In this document: positions 23,901-35,219 of the stretch, piece by piece
Layout: each line of letters starts with the position of its first letter
Numbering within the stretch: the first letter of the stretch is position 1
Assembly: GCA_000507305.1 (NCBI GenBank)
Contig: DF240467.1
Coordinates: forward strand, 1 to 64,000
DNA length: 64,000 bases
Direction: 5' to 3'
DNA from: Breviolum minutum Mf 1.05b.01
Taxonomy: Eukaryota > Sar > Dinophyceae > Suessiales > Symbiodiniaceae
Program-made: the position numbers and the translations under genes
The notes under the pieces: model-generated
What the model was told of the DNA's origin: nothing
The model's database searches: none
What the model saw: only the letters and a program-made list of their open reading frames with translations

Positions 23901-24017
23901 ATACTTTTGATGGCAGAAATCCGGCGTTCACCAGTTGAGGTTGGCAGTTCATCTCATTATTCACAGGGTTTTATACATACATCCCACCAGGTGCTGCATC
24001 TCTTCCCATCAACAGTA
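23901..24017. mobile_element. Family A variant element
   Basis: TACTTTTGATGGCAGAAATCC at the left (16 of these bases match family A) and GCATCTCTTCCCATCAACAG at the right. Confidence 0.8.
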
Positions 24018-24196
24018 GCTCAGGTATTGCCCCTCCTGTGGCGCGCATAACTATTCCCGTCGCACCGACTGTTTCAAGCATCTGGGCATAAATCGGTGTG
24101 GCCATTGCTCTGGGGATGTCATCACAAAGCAAAGTTAACATGGGCAGCGTCAAAAAACCCATGTCACAAGTCATGGTTGTGGACCCTTGTTTGTCG
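24018..24196 (-). CDS. Candidate minus-strand exon
   Basis: Begins after CTTCCTAG on the minus strand and reads MGFLTLPMLTLLCDDIPRAM, then APIYAQ-like sequence TPIYAQMLETVGATGIVMRA, for about 58 residues. It stops being readable at the A element at 24017. A GC or GA donor near GGAGGGGCAATACC is possible. The composition is strongly protein-like; the family is not recognised. Confidence 0.4.
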
Positions 24197-24447
24197 CTAG
24201 GAAGGTAGGTAGTGATAACAATGGATGATTTCATCTTATCATGAGTTTAAAGTAATTAACTAACAAGTCAAGTTAGAATTGTCTTCCCCTACTTTACCCC
24301 AAAGGTGGTATCAAGTTCTATCAACAAAGGTGGTATTTCATCCCATACTCAACAAGTTTAAAGGAATTTCACCCAAAAAGGGAGGGGAGCCCCCGAGGAA
24401 TCACGAATAGCACACATAGAGATGTTGACACAAATTTCATTGAGAAT

Positions 24448-24658
24448 CTAAGGGGCAGAAATCTTTCGAATGCCACCTCCCTCCTTGAAATAAGGCCCCA
24501 GTAAGGCCTGCTCAAGGGACAATGGTGCTTGATAATCCTTTAATAAGGCCTTATTTCCTGCCTGGGAAGCCCCACGGACATCGTTAGGGCCCCCGAAAAA
24601 ATCATCGACTCTAATCATAGACTCTACACCTAGTTTGATAAACTGAAGTCCAGTTGCT
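24448..24658 (-). CDS. Candidate minus-strand terminal exon
   Basis: Follows a strong acceptor on the minus strand (GTTTTCTTTGCAG) and stays open for 70 codons to TAG at 24448, reading TGLQFIKLGVESMIRVDDFF and ending GGGIRKISAP. Part of it (about 24484-24555) is itself a palindrome with GAAATAAGGCC ends related to family H, so an element may be exonised here, or the frame may be fortuitous. Confidence 0.35.
24484..24555. mobile_element. Family H-like palindrome
   Basis: Ends GAAATAAGGCC and GGCCTTATTTC enclose about 50 bp. The motif TCCTTTAATAAGG resembles the H core. Confidence 0.5.
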
Positions 24659-25102
24659 GCAAAGAAAACACAAGTTGGCTTCGCACAAGGGGAACGCGAC
24701 TTCGGATTCATATAGTGTCTATAGATTCTTTTTTTTGCCGAAAAAAATTGGGGGAAATCCAGCGATTTTCTTGCAAAGTTACCAACCGGGGCAGTGCTTT
24801 GGCCAACTTTTCAAGAAAAATTGCTTGCCAAATGAAGGCTGGATCTATGTAGCTTTTCTTTTTAGGGCCTGCTAGGTTACATATACTGTAAATTTTTCTT
24901 TGCAGTCCATTTATGGCTAGTCCCCCTTCCCAACACCCCCCCGAAAAATATGATCAGGGCTTATGAAGACCAGTTTCCCTAGATTGAATATTATATAATA
25001 GTGATGATACCCAAGGATCTAGATATTGGTTTCCAGGGTTTGGCTTTGATTCAGGGCCAAATCTACAACCCTGTCAGAAGGTTTTGTTTCGTTAAAACAT
25101 CT

Positions 25103-25163
25103 TGGATTGCAGAAATGCCATCCATCACCAGTTCTCGGCAAATTTGCGGGCCGAGGTCACCCG
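25103..25163 (+). CDS. Candidate short exon
   Basis: Between an acceptor (CTTGGATTGCAG) and GTTTAG|GTTTCAG, two frames are open: NAIHHQFSANLRAEVTRRNV and MPSITSSRQICGPRSPEEMW. It cannot be assigned to a gene. Confidence 0.25.
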
Positions 25164-25375
25164 AAGAAATGTGGTTTAGGTTTCAGAGAATCCTCGCAAT
25201 TCATGCTAAACATTCATCTTAATGTCAGGTTTAGGAATTATATCAATTTGCCCCAGATAAGTCTTGTTTTTTGAACCAATTCTTAAAAACTTGGAAGCTG
25301 TTTTTTTAATCATTGAAGCTTTCAGAACCGCTTGGCGCCACCTGACCGGCGCGTGCATCCAACCTGCTCCGAGGT

Positions 25376-25569
25376 GTGGTGCCAAAAAACCCACGGGCAG
25401 AAGCAAGAGTGCCAGCCGCAGCCGTAGCGGAAGGGCCAGCCGAAGCCGAAGCAACCGTTAGAAGCCGTCGCCGTTGGTCGAGAGATGTGATACCTGGGTG
25501 GTTGGGGGACCCCAACTTTGGGGTTGAAGGTGAAGGTGAAGGCTGGTGGTCAGCAACGAATTTCAGGTT
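25376..25569 (+). CDS. Candidate RS-rich or Gly/Glu-rich exon(s)
   Basis: One frame reads GRSKSASRSRSGRASRSRSN to a TAG at 25461, an RS repeat like those at 17.4, 18.6 and 22.3 kb. An overlapping frame stays open to 25569 (DPNFGVEGEGEGWWSATNF) and ends AATTTCAG|GTTTCC at a family C element. Joining across that element to GG|GTGTACC at 25668 keeps the frame open. I cannot tell which frame is used. Confidence 0.3.
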
Positions 25570-25677
25570 TCCCCTCCCCAAAACTAACAGGTTCCCTGAA
25601 AATTGATGGTTGGTTCAGATGTATTTCCTATTGAAATAGTCCCTTTTTAGGGGACATGTTAGTTTTCCAGGGTGTAC
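25567..25677. mobile_element. Family C palindromic element
   Basis: CCCTCCCCAAAACTAACAG at the left and GGGGACATGTTAGTTTTCCAG at the right, with the GATGGTTGG core. Confidence 0.85.
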
Positions 25678-25955
25678 CCTAAAAATGGAGGAATCCTGGT
25701 CACTTGAAAGCCTTATTTCAGGTTGAGGGGTGGGTTTTTCCCGTGTCTAAATAAGATGTATCCATACAGCTTCTATCACGGTGAGGATTCCGAACCATTT
25801 TAGGTACCTGCCGATATGTTTCGTGAAGAAAATGGGAGAGGCCATTAACTTGGAGGATGTTTGTCATTGTCCGGAAAGTTTTCCCGCCGCCTTTTTGGCC
25901 GCCTGAAAAGGAAAGGAATTAAAGTTGCAACTTTCAACTTTTTCAACTTTCAACC

Positions 25956-26048
25956 ATACTGTTGATGGAAGAAATTCTGCAGCACCTGGGATGCTTGATG
26001 GACCTTGTAGATAGTGGGACAAAGTACCAACCTCAACTGGTTACTTTC
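25956..26048. mobile_element. Family A element, 3' truncated
   Basis: The left two thirds of A (ATACTGTTGATGGAAGAAAT, CACCTGGGATGC, ACCTCAACTGGTTAC). The right terminal repeat is missing. Confidence 0.75.
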
Positions 26049-26504
26049 GTGAGGGGTGCATTTTGAGGGGAATGAGTCCATATTTTTGGCGATTGAAAGG
26101 GATGTCGGAGTCCATTTTAACCAAGTCAACTGATACACTCCTGAAAAGAAATACATAGATCATAGATCCCAAAAATGATGGTTTCCAATAGAAATCTTGG
26201 AAGCCAGGGTTCTTTTTTCAGGTACCAAGATTGGTTCGTTGTGTGGAAAGATATGATGGTTTGAAAACACATCATGGACTTTGAAGAAATTCATCTTTAT
26301 ATAATTTGCATACGATTTGGGGGCTGCCAAAACCCTGTAGCAGTGGGTAAAAATTATACTCATTTTGATGAAGGGAAGCCAAACTTATGTTCGCTTCATT
26401 CTCCAACTGGGTTTCCCAGTGTTTAGGCAGGACATAAATAGCAATGGAAAATGGACCCGGATTGAAGATGTATTTCCAATTAAACATGGGGGATATTCCA
26501 TTGC

Positions 26505-26612
26505 TACTGTTGATGGTTCATAAATCTTGCACCAGTAGATATGGTAGATATCCCATTATTCACAGGGTTTCGTACATGTCAGGGGTGGCAGGATTTCTTC
26601 CATCAAGAGTAT
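26505..26612. mobile_element. Family A element
   Basis: TACTGTTGATGGTTCA at the left and GGCAGGATTTCTTCCATCAA at the right. The interior TTATTCACAGGGTTT is the inverted core. Confidence 0.8.
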
Positions 26613-26924
26613 GTCAGTTTAAGTCATTCGGATTGGTCTCTCAAACTATGGCACTTCATGGATTTTTCGGCCGATTCTGCTTGCCCAATCAAGAAAAACA
26701 TCACGATATTAAAAGCTGCTTAGTTGATTCATGTATATATTTGATGATTCCTACTCCCAATACATATGTATATATCAAACGAGATATACCTACATATCAG
26801 GGATTAGTATATAGTCATTGTGCCCAAGCCGGATTTCATGGGGGAGCTTTAGGAAAATCTTTCACACGAAGTGTTGAAGAGTGGATTTGTGGTGTCACAT
26901 GCGGACGAAACTTTGCCCCCCATT

Positions 26925-27005
26925 GACATACCCCCTTCAGAAACCAAGGGTTTAATAGCCGGCCTTATTAAGGGAAACCAATGGTGTTCGTAAGCCGTGA
27001 TCAGA
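26925..27005. mobile_element. Family H element
   Basis: CAGAAACCAAGGGTTTAATA and CCTTATTAAGGGAAACCAAT, matching 23124-23205. Confidence 0.6.
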
Positions 27006-27258
27006 AGGCCAGGTATTTCTGGGAGGGGTACGTGGCCCCGGAGGTGTAGGTTGAGTAGCCAACATCCCCGTGAAAATGGCCTCCCACAAGATGAAGATGG
27101 GCCCAAAAACCAGCTAGAAATGGGGTGAAATGGTAAGCCCTATAAATGGCCACAAAAGGGGTTATAAGCCCTACAAATGGCCAACAATAAATCCGAGCTC
27201 AGTGGAGGGAAATTTTCGCCTCATTTATGACGGGGCTCCTTTGTGGCCCCATCTTGCA

Positions 27259-27382
27259 GTGAACTCCTCGGTTGCTTGAGGCAAGAAACCCCTCCCAAAG
27301 TGGCTCACCGCGCAGGTGAACCAAGTAGTTTGACCCCGAAAGTCTCACTGAGTGGTTATCGGCCGGGCGGTTTGACAAACGG
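27259..27382 (+). CDS. Candidate exon
   Basis: After CATCTTGCAG it reads ELLGCLRQETPPKVAHRAGE and onward to a possible donor ACGGG|GTGAAC. About 41 residues of ordinary composition. No partner exon is fixed by phase. Confidence 0.35.
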
Positions 27383-28013
27383 GGTGAACGGGAATCCTCC
27401 AGTGGTTTTTTTTGTCGCGAAAAGAAGCTCCGGAAAGTGATTTTCAGTTTTGCAAAACAGGTTTGAAGCCCATTTGTTTTTTTCTTCGAAATGGGGTGGC
27501 AGTAACAAAAAGGTGCCTAAGACAGGTTTGAGAAAATTCCACGCGGGTGCACTTTGTCAGCAATTGAGATACTACTAATATATAATTATCAAATTTTCTA
27601 ACCTTCAAACCTATTATTTCTGCAAGGGGCTCGACTCGTAAAACCCCAAAACCAAAATTCGAGACAGCAAAAAGTTGACAGCCCAAATTGTGGGATTCGT
27701 TCACTGTTCGGGATGTGTTTCTTTTTTTCGTGCACCAAAAACATGGTCCTCGTCGTTTGTTCCCTCCAAAACCTTGGACGCGTTTGGATATGCCTCGATA
27801 TATCTGACCAGTTTTTGAAGGTGAAATGATGAATTTTGTTGATTTTTTACTTTGATCAGGGGTCAAAAAACAAAAAAACAACAAGGTCAGGGGTCAAAAG
27901 ATCAGATTCCCCATGAGTCTTTCAAGAGTGGTATTGTGCTTGAAGATTTTTTTGTTTACATACTTTTATTCATTTCATGATCGATTATAAGCTGACTCAA
28001 TCGTTTTTTTCCA

Positions 28014-28400
28014 GCTGAACTTTTCTGATGATCAGAGATGGTACGACAGTCTTAGACTTTGTTACTCAGATAACCCCGGAAGAAGGTGGGAATGATTCGC
28101 AACAGATACAACTGATACAAGAGGCCAAAGGAGATACTGTAAATCCACATGTTACCAACAGCTTTTGTTGGTTCATGGAGTTCCCATTTGACCAGGGACC
28201 TGAGATTTTTTTGAAAAAAAGTAGGGGAGTTCTTGTTGATCAATCTACTACCCACCTGGCACGATACTGCCAGAACAGGCCATGTCTTTTATCAGGATGT
28301 TCCGATGAAAAGTCAAAGCATGAAACAGTGAAACTCTGGAGATTTCCGTCACGGAAAGTCAAGGGTGAAGCTCGAACATCGGGACTGGAGGATGTTTTTC
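28014..28400 (+). CDS. Candidate exons in overlapping frames
   Basis: After TTTTTTCCAG, one frame reads LNFSDDQRWYDSLRLCYSDN to a donor GAAG|GTGGGA (about 28086). The overlapping frame stays open much longer (IRDGTTVLDFVTQITPEEGG, to about 28200). A second segment after CTTTTATCAG (about 28295) reads CSDEKSKHETVKLWRFPSRK to GGAT|GTTTTT. The spliced model is not resolved. Confidence 0.3.
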
Positions 28401-28602
28401 GGTTGAACATTCTTGATCCAATTTTTTTGAGTAATATTTTCCAAATGGGACTAGTTTTTTTTTCTTGGCATGAAAGGAATCAGGTGTAATTTTTGACGAC
28501 CTTACATCTCATCTGGCCAAAAAGAACAAAATCATGAATACTGTATCCAAAGAGTGCTTAATTCACAATCTGGAAAATATATCAAGATGAACTTTGAAAT
28601 GA

Positions 28603-28714
28603 TTTGGATGTTTCCGAAAATAGTGGTACCCCCAAATCATCCATATTTAATAGGGTTTTCCATTGTAAACCATCCATTTTTGGGGTACCCCTATTTTTGG
28701 AAACACCCATTTAT
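28603..28714. mobile_element. Family I palindromic element
   Basis: GATGTTTCCGAAAATAGTGG and CCTATTTTTGGAAACACCC are complementary ends, with GGTACCCC inside. Confidence 0.85.
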
Positions 28715-29447
28715 CAAAAAAAACGCAGATGGATGCAACATGATATCACAAGCCCCCAGCTCCTAAAAAAGATCTGAACGCGTATTAGGGCGGCGAAAAC
28801 CGGGGCGCGCCTCCTCAGATTCGTCCGAAAAAGGTGGGGGGGCTGAAGGAAAAATTGCCGTTAAAGATCTATGGATGGGATAAGGTGGGGGTCCATAAAT
28901 GGAGGGACATGGGGCCCCAATAACTGCGATAACTGGCCATGGCCTTTTTTTGTGGGTAACTTGGGTTATAACCCTTAGAAGTGGAGTTATGGGCACCCTA
29001 CTTATAACTGCTGGGGGCTCACCTCGTATGAAGGGCGAATTGAGTGGCCCTGTCATGCGAATTTTGATCAAAGGTCCGCTGTCGATCACACCTTTTGTGA
29101 ATCGACGTAGCAATGTATTTTTATATACACGCTGTATGTCCCCTACCTAGCAGCCCACTGCTTTCGGAAGAGAAGGCTTCTACAACGTTGTATCACACCG
29201 ATTTTGGCAAAAGATCAGTGTACATTACTAGGTATGCCTGGGCTTGCCCAGAAAACTTTCAATCAATCCGTTTACACAATTGAGAGACGTATCTGGGTAG
29301 CCCTAGTAACCATCTCGCAGTGATGAATTGGCGTGTTTACCATTCTATATTAGGTAGATTCCAATTTCAGAATCCCGTTTTGAAGGGGAGATTGTTCTGT
29401 TAAGGATAAAACTCAACCGTCAACCCTCTTCAAGACTCCTAGATCTA

Positions 29448-29502
29448 TCTGTTGATGGAAGAGATCTGGATAATTTCAAGATTGGTAGTTTATTCCCACC
29501 TT
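29448..29502. mobile_element. Family A fragment
   Basis: CTGTTGATGGAAGAGATC followed by TTGGTAGTTTATTCCCA, the latter from the A interior; the middle is deleted. Confidence 0.5.
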
Positions 29503-30153
29503 TTTTACCACAACTTTTTAACACCAATATTTTTTAGGAATCGCCTCCAAGAAATTTCCCACCATGAAAAACAGTGCCGCCTTTGGCTATGAAGCTGCCG
29601 CCTTCTCCGCAGCTGAATTTTCTTAAAGGGCCCCACGGTGACGGCCGCGGACAAGCCGCGTTGGCATTCTGCCGTCAAACCTGTGGGCGTTTCTGGGCGA
29701 TTTGTGGAATGAAAGGAAGCACAGCCCCTCCTTTTTTTGGTTGGAAGATGATACTTCGCCAACGAAGCCACCATGGATTTTTTTTTCCGGAAAAAAAACA
29801 CCGAGTCGTCCAACAGTTTTGAGTTGTCAAAAAGGGATTTGTTCCAAAAACCCACTCCAACCTTCAACCCCCCCCCAAAAAAACCGAAAAACGATGAATT
29901 CATCACCTTAAACATGCAGCAAACTTTTTTTAAAGTTAAGACAAACATACTGAAGCATTTCTTGTGCAAAAAAAGTTGCCGTGTTTTCTTTTTTTTTAAT
30001 CCTCGGGGCGGCCAAGCAAAAACATTCATCCACCGCACTTGATTCAGCGGTGGATGAAGTCATGGAGTCACGGCGGGGGGGTTGGGGATTCCCAGTGGAA
30101 ACCTGGTGGCCTGGGGCCGCCCGGGGCCGCCTGGGGGTCGGGATGTCGTATGT

Positions 30154-30195
30154 AACCTGTTGATGGTTCAGAAATCCGGCAAACTCGCCACTTAG
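30154..30195. mobile_element. Family A fragment
   Basis: CTGTTGATGGTTCAGAAATCC only; the rest is absent. Confidence 0.5.
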
Positions 30196-30358
30196 TTGAG
30201 GGAAAGGTAGTTGAACTCCCATGATTAATGCATCTCATCTCAGGTGGTTGGCCTTGGGATTTTGGAACCGAATTTCATGGGTTGTTTGAATGATTTCAGC
30301 TGACCTTGGTGATTCGACTCAGGACCCCCAACTCCCCAAAATCAGTTTTTTTTTTCAG

Positions 30359-30769
30359 TATTTCCTCTCTGATTTGACCAGCTTTTCCATGTTTAATGGC
30401 TGGTCAACCACCCCCCCCAACGTCCTGGAGCTACGTCCATTTACGTTCTTGGATAAAGTCGGGTGCTTCTTTGCTCCGCTGCGGCAACAAGGCCTTTGCA
30501 CCCGTCTCGCCTGCGGAAAGGCATTGCCCGTGAGCTTCCCGCCTTTGGAAGAAGGCGGTGAGCCACGGGTGATGAATGTGGCATGGAGCGTGAAGGATGC
30601 CGGTCTAGAGGTGGAGTTGAACAGAGGCAATCTGGAGTACATAGTCCGAGCCATCCGTTCATCTCCACCTCTAGATAAGAAAGCGAAAGTTCCAAAGTCA
30701 CCGAGAAGGAAGAGAAAACGACCATGTGGTGAAATAGGCGCCTCACAAGAAGATCAGGATCAGGATCAG
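30359..30769 (+). CDS. Large internal exon, Lys/Arg-rich tail
   Basis: A 137-codon exon between a long T-tract acceptor (TTTTTTTTTTCAG) and GATCAG|GTAGAC, phase 0 on both sides. It reads YFLSDLTSFSMFNGWSTTPP, later NVAWSVKDAGLEVELNRGNL. It ends in a basic stretch (KVPKSPRRKRKRP), which could be a nuclear localisation signal, and an acidic EDQDQDQ repeat. The following intron begins with a (GTTT)n array 19 bases after the donor. The family is not recognised. Confidence 0.55.
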
Positions 30770-30788
30770 GTAGACGTAGCTGAAACTC

Positions 30789-30904
30789 GTTTGTTTGTTT
30801 GTTTGTTTGTTTGTTTGTTTGCTTGCTTGCTTGCTTGCTTGTTTGTTTGTTTGTTTGTTTGTTTGTTTGTTTGTTTGTTTGTTTGTTTGTTTGTTTGTTT
30901 GTTT
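30789..30904. repeat. (GTTT)n array with (GCTT)n interruption
   Basis: About 29 tetranucleotide units, mostly GTTT, with five consecutive GCTT units near 30821-30840. Confidence 0.95.
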
Positions 30905-31202
30905 CTATGTACGAAGATGTGCTGTATGGTACATTTTGTCATCAATAGCTTTCATACATCCATGTTCAGTGCTGCTTATACATTGATTTCAAGTCATGAG
31001 CAAGGACATTGATTTCAATTCGTGAGCTCATTGTCTTACGTCAGAGGTTTCAATGTTTCAGCTGTGGCTTTTCACGTTGAGCCATGTTGCCGAACAAGTT
31101 TGAACAAACGAACACATGTGTGGTGATTTTATTCGAATCAATTTAGCTTCAAATTCTGACGCACCACACACGGCTTTCACGCAGCTTTCACGTGCGGAGA
31201 TC

Positions 31203-31770
31203 ATGTCGAGTCCTGGCTCTGACCAGATGGATGAAGCCGTCGTAAGGATGCTTGGAGCACTTGCTGGTGACCAAGTCGGCATAGATCCAGATTTTGAGGA
31301 AGAGCAGCAGTCCAAGAGGCGGAAGCTGAGGCATGCAGTCGACAGTGACAAGTTATGGTTTGCTCCTGCCGCATCCATGTAAGGACGTGCTCTTTCGAAG
31401 GCATCCGTGCTGTTGTGGGCAATGCCTGGAATGTGGACCCTGCGATGGCAGAGACGGTGTCTGCGGAAACGATTCTTGCCCTCAACACTGCGTATGAGGA
31501 TTTGGGTCCTTTTCTTGCAGCCCCGCCAGATTGTCTTTGCGCCGCCTTCTTGCTACAGGATGCCGCCCCATGAAACTCAGGGCTTCCTCTGCGTTTCGGG
31601 GCGGGCACGTGCAAATTGAAGAGCTGGAAGCACGCGGAAGGTTTTTGGGAAGTCATTACTTCTACTTTTGTGCTTCTGTCATAACTCACTTTGGAGAAGA
31701 TGTGCCAAGCGATTTTGAAGAACTCTCCTTCAGTGACGCGGATTCGTCGACCTCTGAGTCCTTTGTTTAA
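31203..31770 (+). pseudogene. Frameshifted coding region
   Basis: Three protein-like pieces follow each other in three frames: MSSPGSDQMDEAVVRMLGAL (from ATG 31203 to about 31380, including a basic SKRRKLR), then NAWNVDPAMAETVSAETILA (to about 31570), then GGHVQIEELEARGRFLGSHY ending SDADSSTSESFV with TAA at 31770. The gaps between frames (about 20 nt) are too short for ordinary introns, so frameshifts or assembly indels are likelier. The family is not recognised. Confidence 0.4.
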
Positions 31771-32203
31771 AGTTTGACGGTGTGAGGCAGCAGTGCGGGA
31801 AAGCGGTGCAAGTGCGTGAGAGGCCTCGGGCCCGTGTCTGTCCCTAGGGCGCAGGGCCGAACCAAAGGTAGGAACTAGTAGAGTGGGCATGTAGCTGACC
31901 TTTTGTTGTTGTTTCGTCCGCATTGCCCATTGCCCGGGGGCAGTTCCTGAACAGCACGGAGTCTCAGGGAATCAGCACTGGTGAGCGGTGTTTCTACGTG
32001 AGCCAACCTAGGTGTAAATCATATATAAGTTCGGGTAGACTGATGTATATATAGACTTTTGACAGTCTCTTTTTGTTTGGTAGATGGTGGGCACGATAGA
32101 AACCCGAAAGGTGACAGCAGAGCCTTGAGCGTGAGGGCGATGCAAATCGTGGGGTGGCGTTGGAAATAGCAAAAAAGTCTTCGACGCGGTACACCTGTCA
32201 TTT

Positions 32204-32428
32204 GTGGCGAAAAAAATAGCACGGCCAACAAATGCGTGTTGCAAGACAGAGACACAGGAGGAAAGTTGTGCTGAGACCTTTTGGACCAGTGCATTCGTTG
32301 TGTTTTTTTCCTGGCCAGGTGGCAGGAGCGGTCGGTTTTTCATTCTATGGGTGACTTCACGCAGTTCTTCCTTGTCGGACCATGCTGGCTGTGCTGGGCC
32401 ATTTGATGTGATTGATTCGGACGAGTGA
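32204..32428 (+). other. Open frame, doubtful
   Basis: A frame ending SLSDHAGCAGPFDVIDSDE before TGA is protein-like at its 3' end only. It may be a terminal exon of the neighbouring decayed gene. Confidence 0.2.
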
Positions 32429-32861
32429 CCTCTCATCATTGTCTCCTTCCAAGTGTTTGAGATCGTAGGTCGGTTGGCTGCCGAGGAGCCTTTTGTTGAT
32501 GCCGCGGGTTTTGTACATGTAGTGTTTCGTCACCGTTCCTGGAAACAGCTTTGGCAGGCCTGGCCATTGTCATCTATGTGCCCCGGCAACGGATTCTGGC
32601 CGATTTTATTGGCTGTGTGAGGTGGCAAAACAAGGGTTTGGCTTGGCAATGGATTTGGGTTTTTCGGGCACTGTGATACATTCGCCATGACAGACTCGAT
32701 GCCAACTTTTTTTCTTGCGTGTTTTTCTTCTCTGTTGGTCTTTTTGCATTGCTGCTCGGTGTGGTCGGAGAGCTGCCGAGGTGTCTGAGGATGCCCTGTG
32801 TCCTTAGTTGGTGTTGCACACGTTGCTCTGTTGTTTGTTTTTTCTGTTTGTTGTTTATTGT

Positions 32862-32877
32862 TTGTTGTTGTTGTTGC

Positions 32878-32929
<52 letters not shown>

Positions 32930-32946
32930 GGTGGTGGTGGTGGTGG

Positions 32947-32986
<40 letters not shown>

Positions 32987-32997
32987 GGTTGTTGTGC
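32862..32997. repeat. (TTG)n(TGG)n(TTG)n array
   Basis: Trinucleotide array with a central TGG block at about 32915-32945. The long Val, Cys or Gln frames through it are not genes. Confidence 0.95.
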
Positions 32998-33384
32998 CAT
33001 GGGAATCTACTTTTTGCATGTATATTCATGTTTTGATTGGAGCGACCGTTGGTTTCCACGGACGCACTTTGCTTTTATGGCATCACCATTTTACACCTGC
33101 GTGTTCTCCTTGTGAAATGTTGTTGATCCTTACACGGCTCTGTCGTGAGCCATGGTCGTTGAGCCATTTGGTGTTGTGCCTTTGCCGTGTTGCGTCTTCG
33201 TGGTGTCGATGGCTGTGCAAGTGGCGTTTGGGGCAGTGCATCATGCTGATCCGGTCCTGGCTGGTGTCGGGAGGCTCTCGCTTAATAAGGCCTACTATGA
33301 AGCCCTTCTTTCTGACGGGGGTACATTAAGGGGGGGCTGGTTGATTAGCCATAACGTATGTAATACATTCGGAAAAGTATTTAC

Positions 33385-33470
33385 TGTAGCTGCACATAGG
33401 TCGAGGGTTATAGGGGCCCCCAACCATTTCCCCTATGTGAAGCTAAGATTGACATGGAAACTTAAAGACT
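33385..33470. mobile_element. Family G palindromic element
   Basis: TAGCTGCACATAGGTCGAGG, GGTTATAGGGGCCCCCAACC and ATTTCCCCTATGTGAAGCTA. Confidence 0.75.
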
Positions 33471-33754
33471 TCCCGTTTGCAAGAAAAGCATCTTAACCAA
33501 ACCGGTTAATTTTTCAGGGTCTTTCATGAAAATCTAAGGGTACCCTCCCAATGCCGCTTTTCCCCCCAGCCTTAGAAAATGGATTAGACAGGTACAAGCA
33601 GGTGGTTAATAATCCGGAAACATAAGGCCTTCTTTCCGTGGGAAATGTGGCATTGGGGGGCCTTGGATCTTCATGATATTACACACGACATCAAAAGACC
33701 CCTTCATTTTACAAAAAGGCGGAAAAAACAGTAGATCTTCAGAGTGCTGTTTCT

Positions 33755-33862
33755 GGGTGGTGGTTTCAAATACCTTCTATTTTCACCCCGATCGGACCGG
33801 GGAAATGATCCAATTTGACGAGCATATCCTTCAAAAGGGGTTGGTGAAAAACCACCAACTAG
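33755..33862. mobile_element. Family B palindromic element
   Basis: GGGTGGTGGTTTCAAATAC at the left and GAAAAACCACCAACTAGG at the right, with ATGATCCAATTTGACGAGC inside. Confidence 0.85.
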
Positions 33863-34564
33863 GTTTGGTTGGTTATGACGACTTGGTTGGTCCCTGGCCT
33901 TCAATTGGTTGTGTTTGAATTTTTCCTCCAGGTGAGAAAAGAAAGGTCCCGTGAAAACGCTGCGCAATTGACCAGAAGGGAACAGCTGAGTAGGATTGGC
34001 TTACAAGTATAGGTCCTGCCTCAACTCAAGGAAGGAAAAATACGCCTCCCCAAAACAATGGTTGAACGCTTATTTGTACCCCAAAAACATCATGATCCAA
34101 GACGAATCTAAGATATATAATTCCTTCAAAACGATCGTCCAAATCTTGGTAAATGTTGCTTTCAGTAGCGATTTTTAGCAATTGAAAAACAGAATCGCGA
34201 GAATCAGGTCTGGTGGTGCGATTCATCAGAGTAACTTGGGAGCACAGTGTGTCGAAAACAGGGTGAAAAATTGATCATATATAGGATTGATCATTACATA
34301 AATGTATCACCATCAAGGTTTGATACGAATTACCAAATAAAACTATTATCATATATTGATTATATAGCTTACCTCAAGGTTTGGGATGTTTTACCCGTTG
34401 CTGGTTCAGGATTTTTTTTTGCGAAGTTCCGAGCCCAAAAAATGTCCAAAAAAGTGAACCTTCGGGTTGACGGGGTTGCCTTTTTTTGGACCGAACTCCG
34501 ATCTTCATAGTTCAGTTTGGTCCAAAAAAAAAAGGTATGTTTTTGGCATTCTTTGAGATATTCT

Positions 34565-34749
<185 letters not shown>

Positions 34750-34911
34750 AGTTGAAATTGAAATTCATAGTTGAATGCCTAGAGCCTTAAGTTACTTTTC
34801 CGGTTTTCAACCCACAGAATTCAGCTGTTGGTTGGGACTGAAACCGGGGCAGTCGGGGCAGCTGTTGGTTGCTGAATTTTCAGTTGAAGATGAGAGGTGA
34901 AAAGAAAAAAC

Positions 34912-35025
34912 TACTGTTGATGGAAGAAATCCCAAACAACCACCAGGGATGGTCATAAAACCTCGTAAAGAATGGGATAAACTACCAACCTCAACTGGTG
35001 AGCCGGATTTTTTCCATCAACAGTA
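34912..35025. mobile_element. Family A element
   Basis: TACTGTTGATGGAAGAAATC and GGATTTTTTCCATCAACAGT, TA-flanked. Confidence 0.9.
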
Positions 35026-35026
35026 T

Positions 35027-35150
35027 TACTCTCTCTGACACTAACCGTTTGCCCCTCAAAATAGGCCGAAACGCCCCAAAAGGAAACTAATTCGTCTTCC
35101 AATCATCCATTTTCAGGTGTAGACTCGCTGTTAGTTTCGGGGACTGTACT
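35027..35150. mobile_element. Family C element, diverged
   Basis: CTGACACTAACCG at the left and CTGTTAGTTTCGGGGA at the right; the core ATAGGCCGAAACGCCCCAAA is the inverted C interior. Confidence 0.65.
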
Positions 35151-35219
35151 TGGATCTACCCTCCACCCAGGAACAGTCACCACCAGGGTTATGAACCATT
35201 TTTAGTGGGGAATCCTGAA

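Noticed and set aside
32530-33059. Gln/Asn/His/Val-rich frames
   Set aside because: TTG/TGG trinucleotide array.
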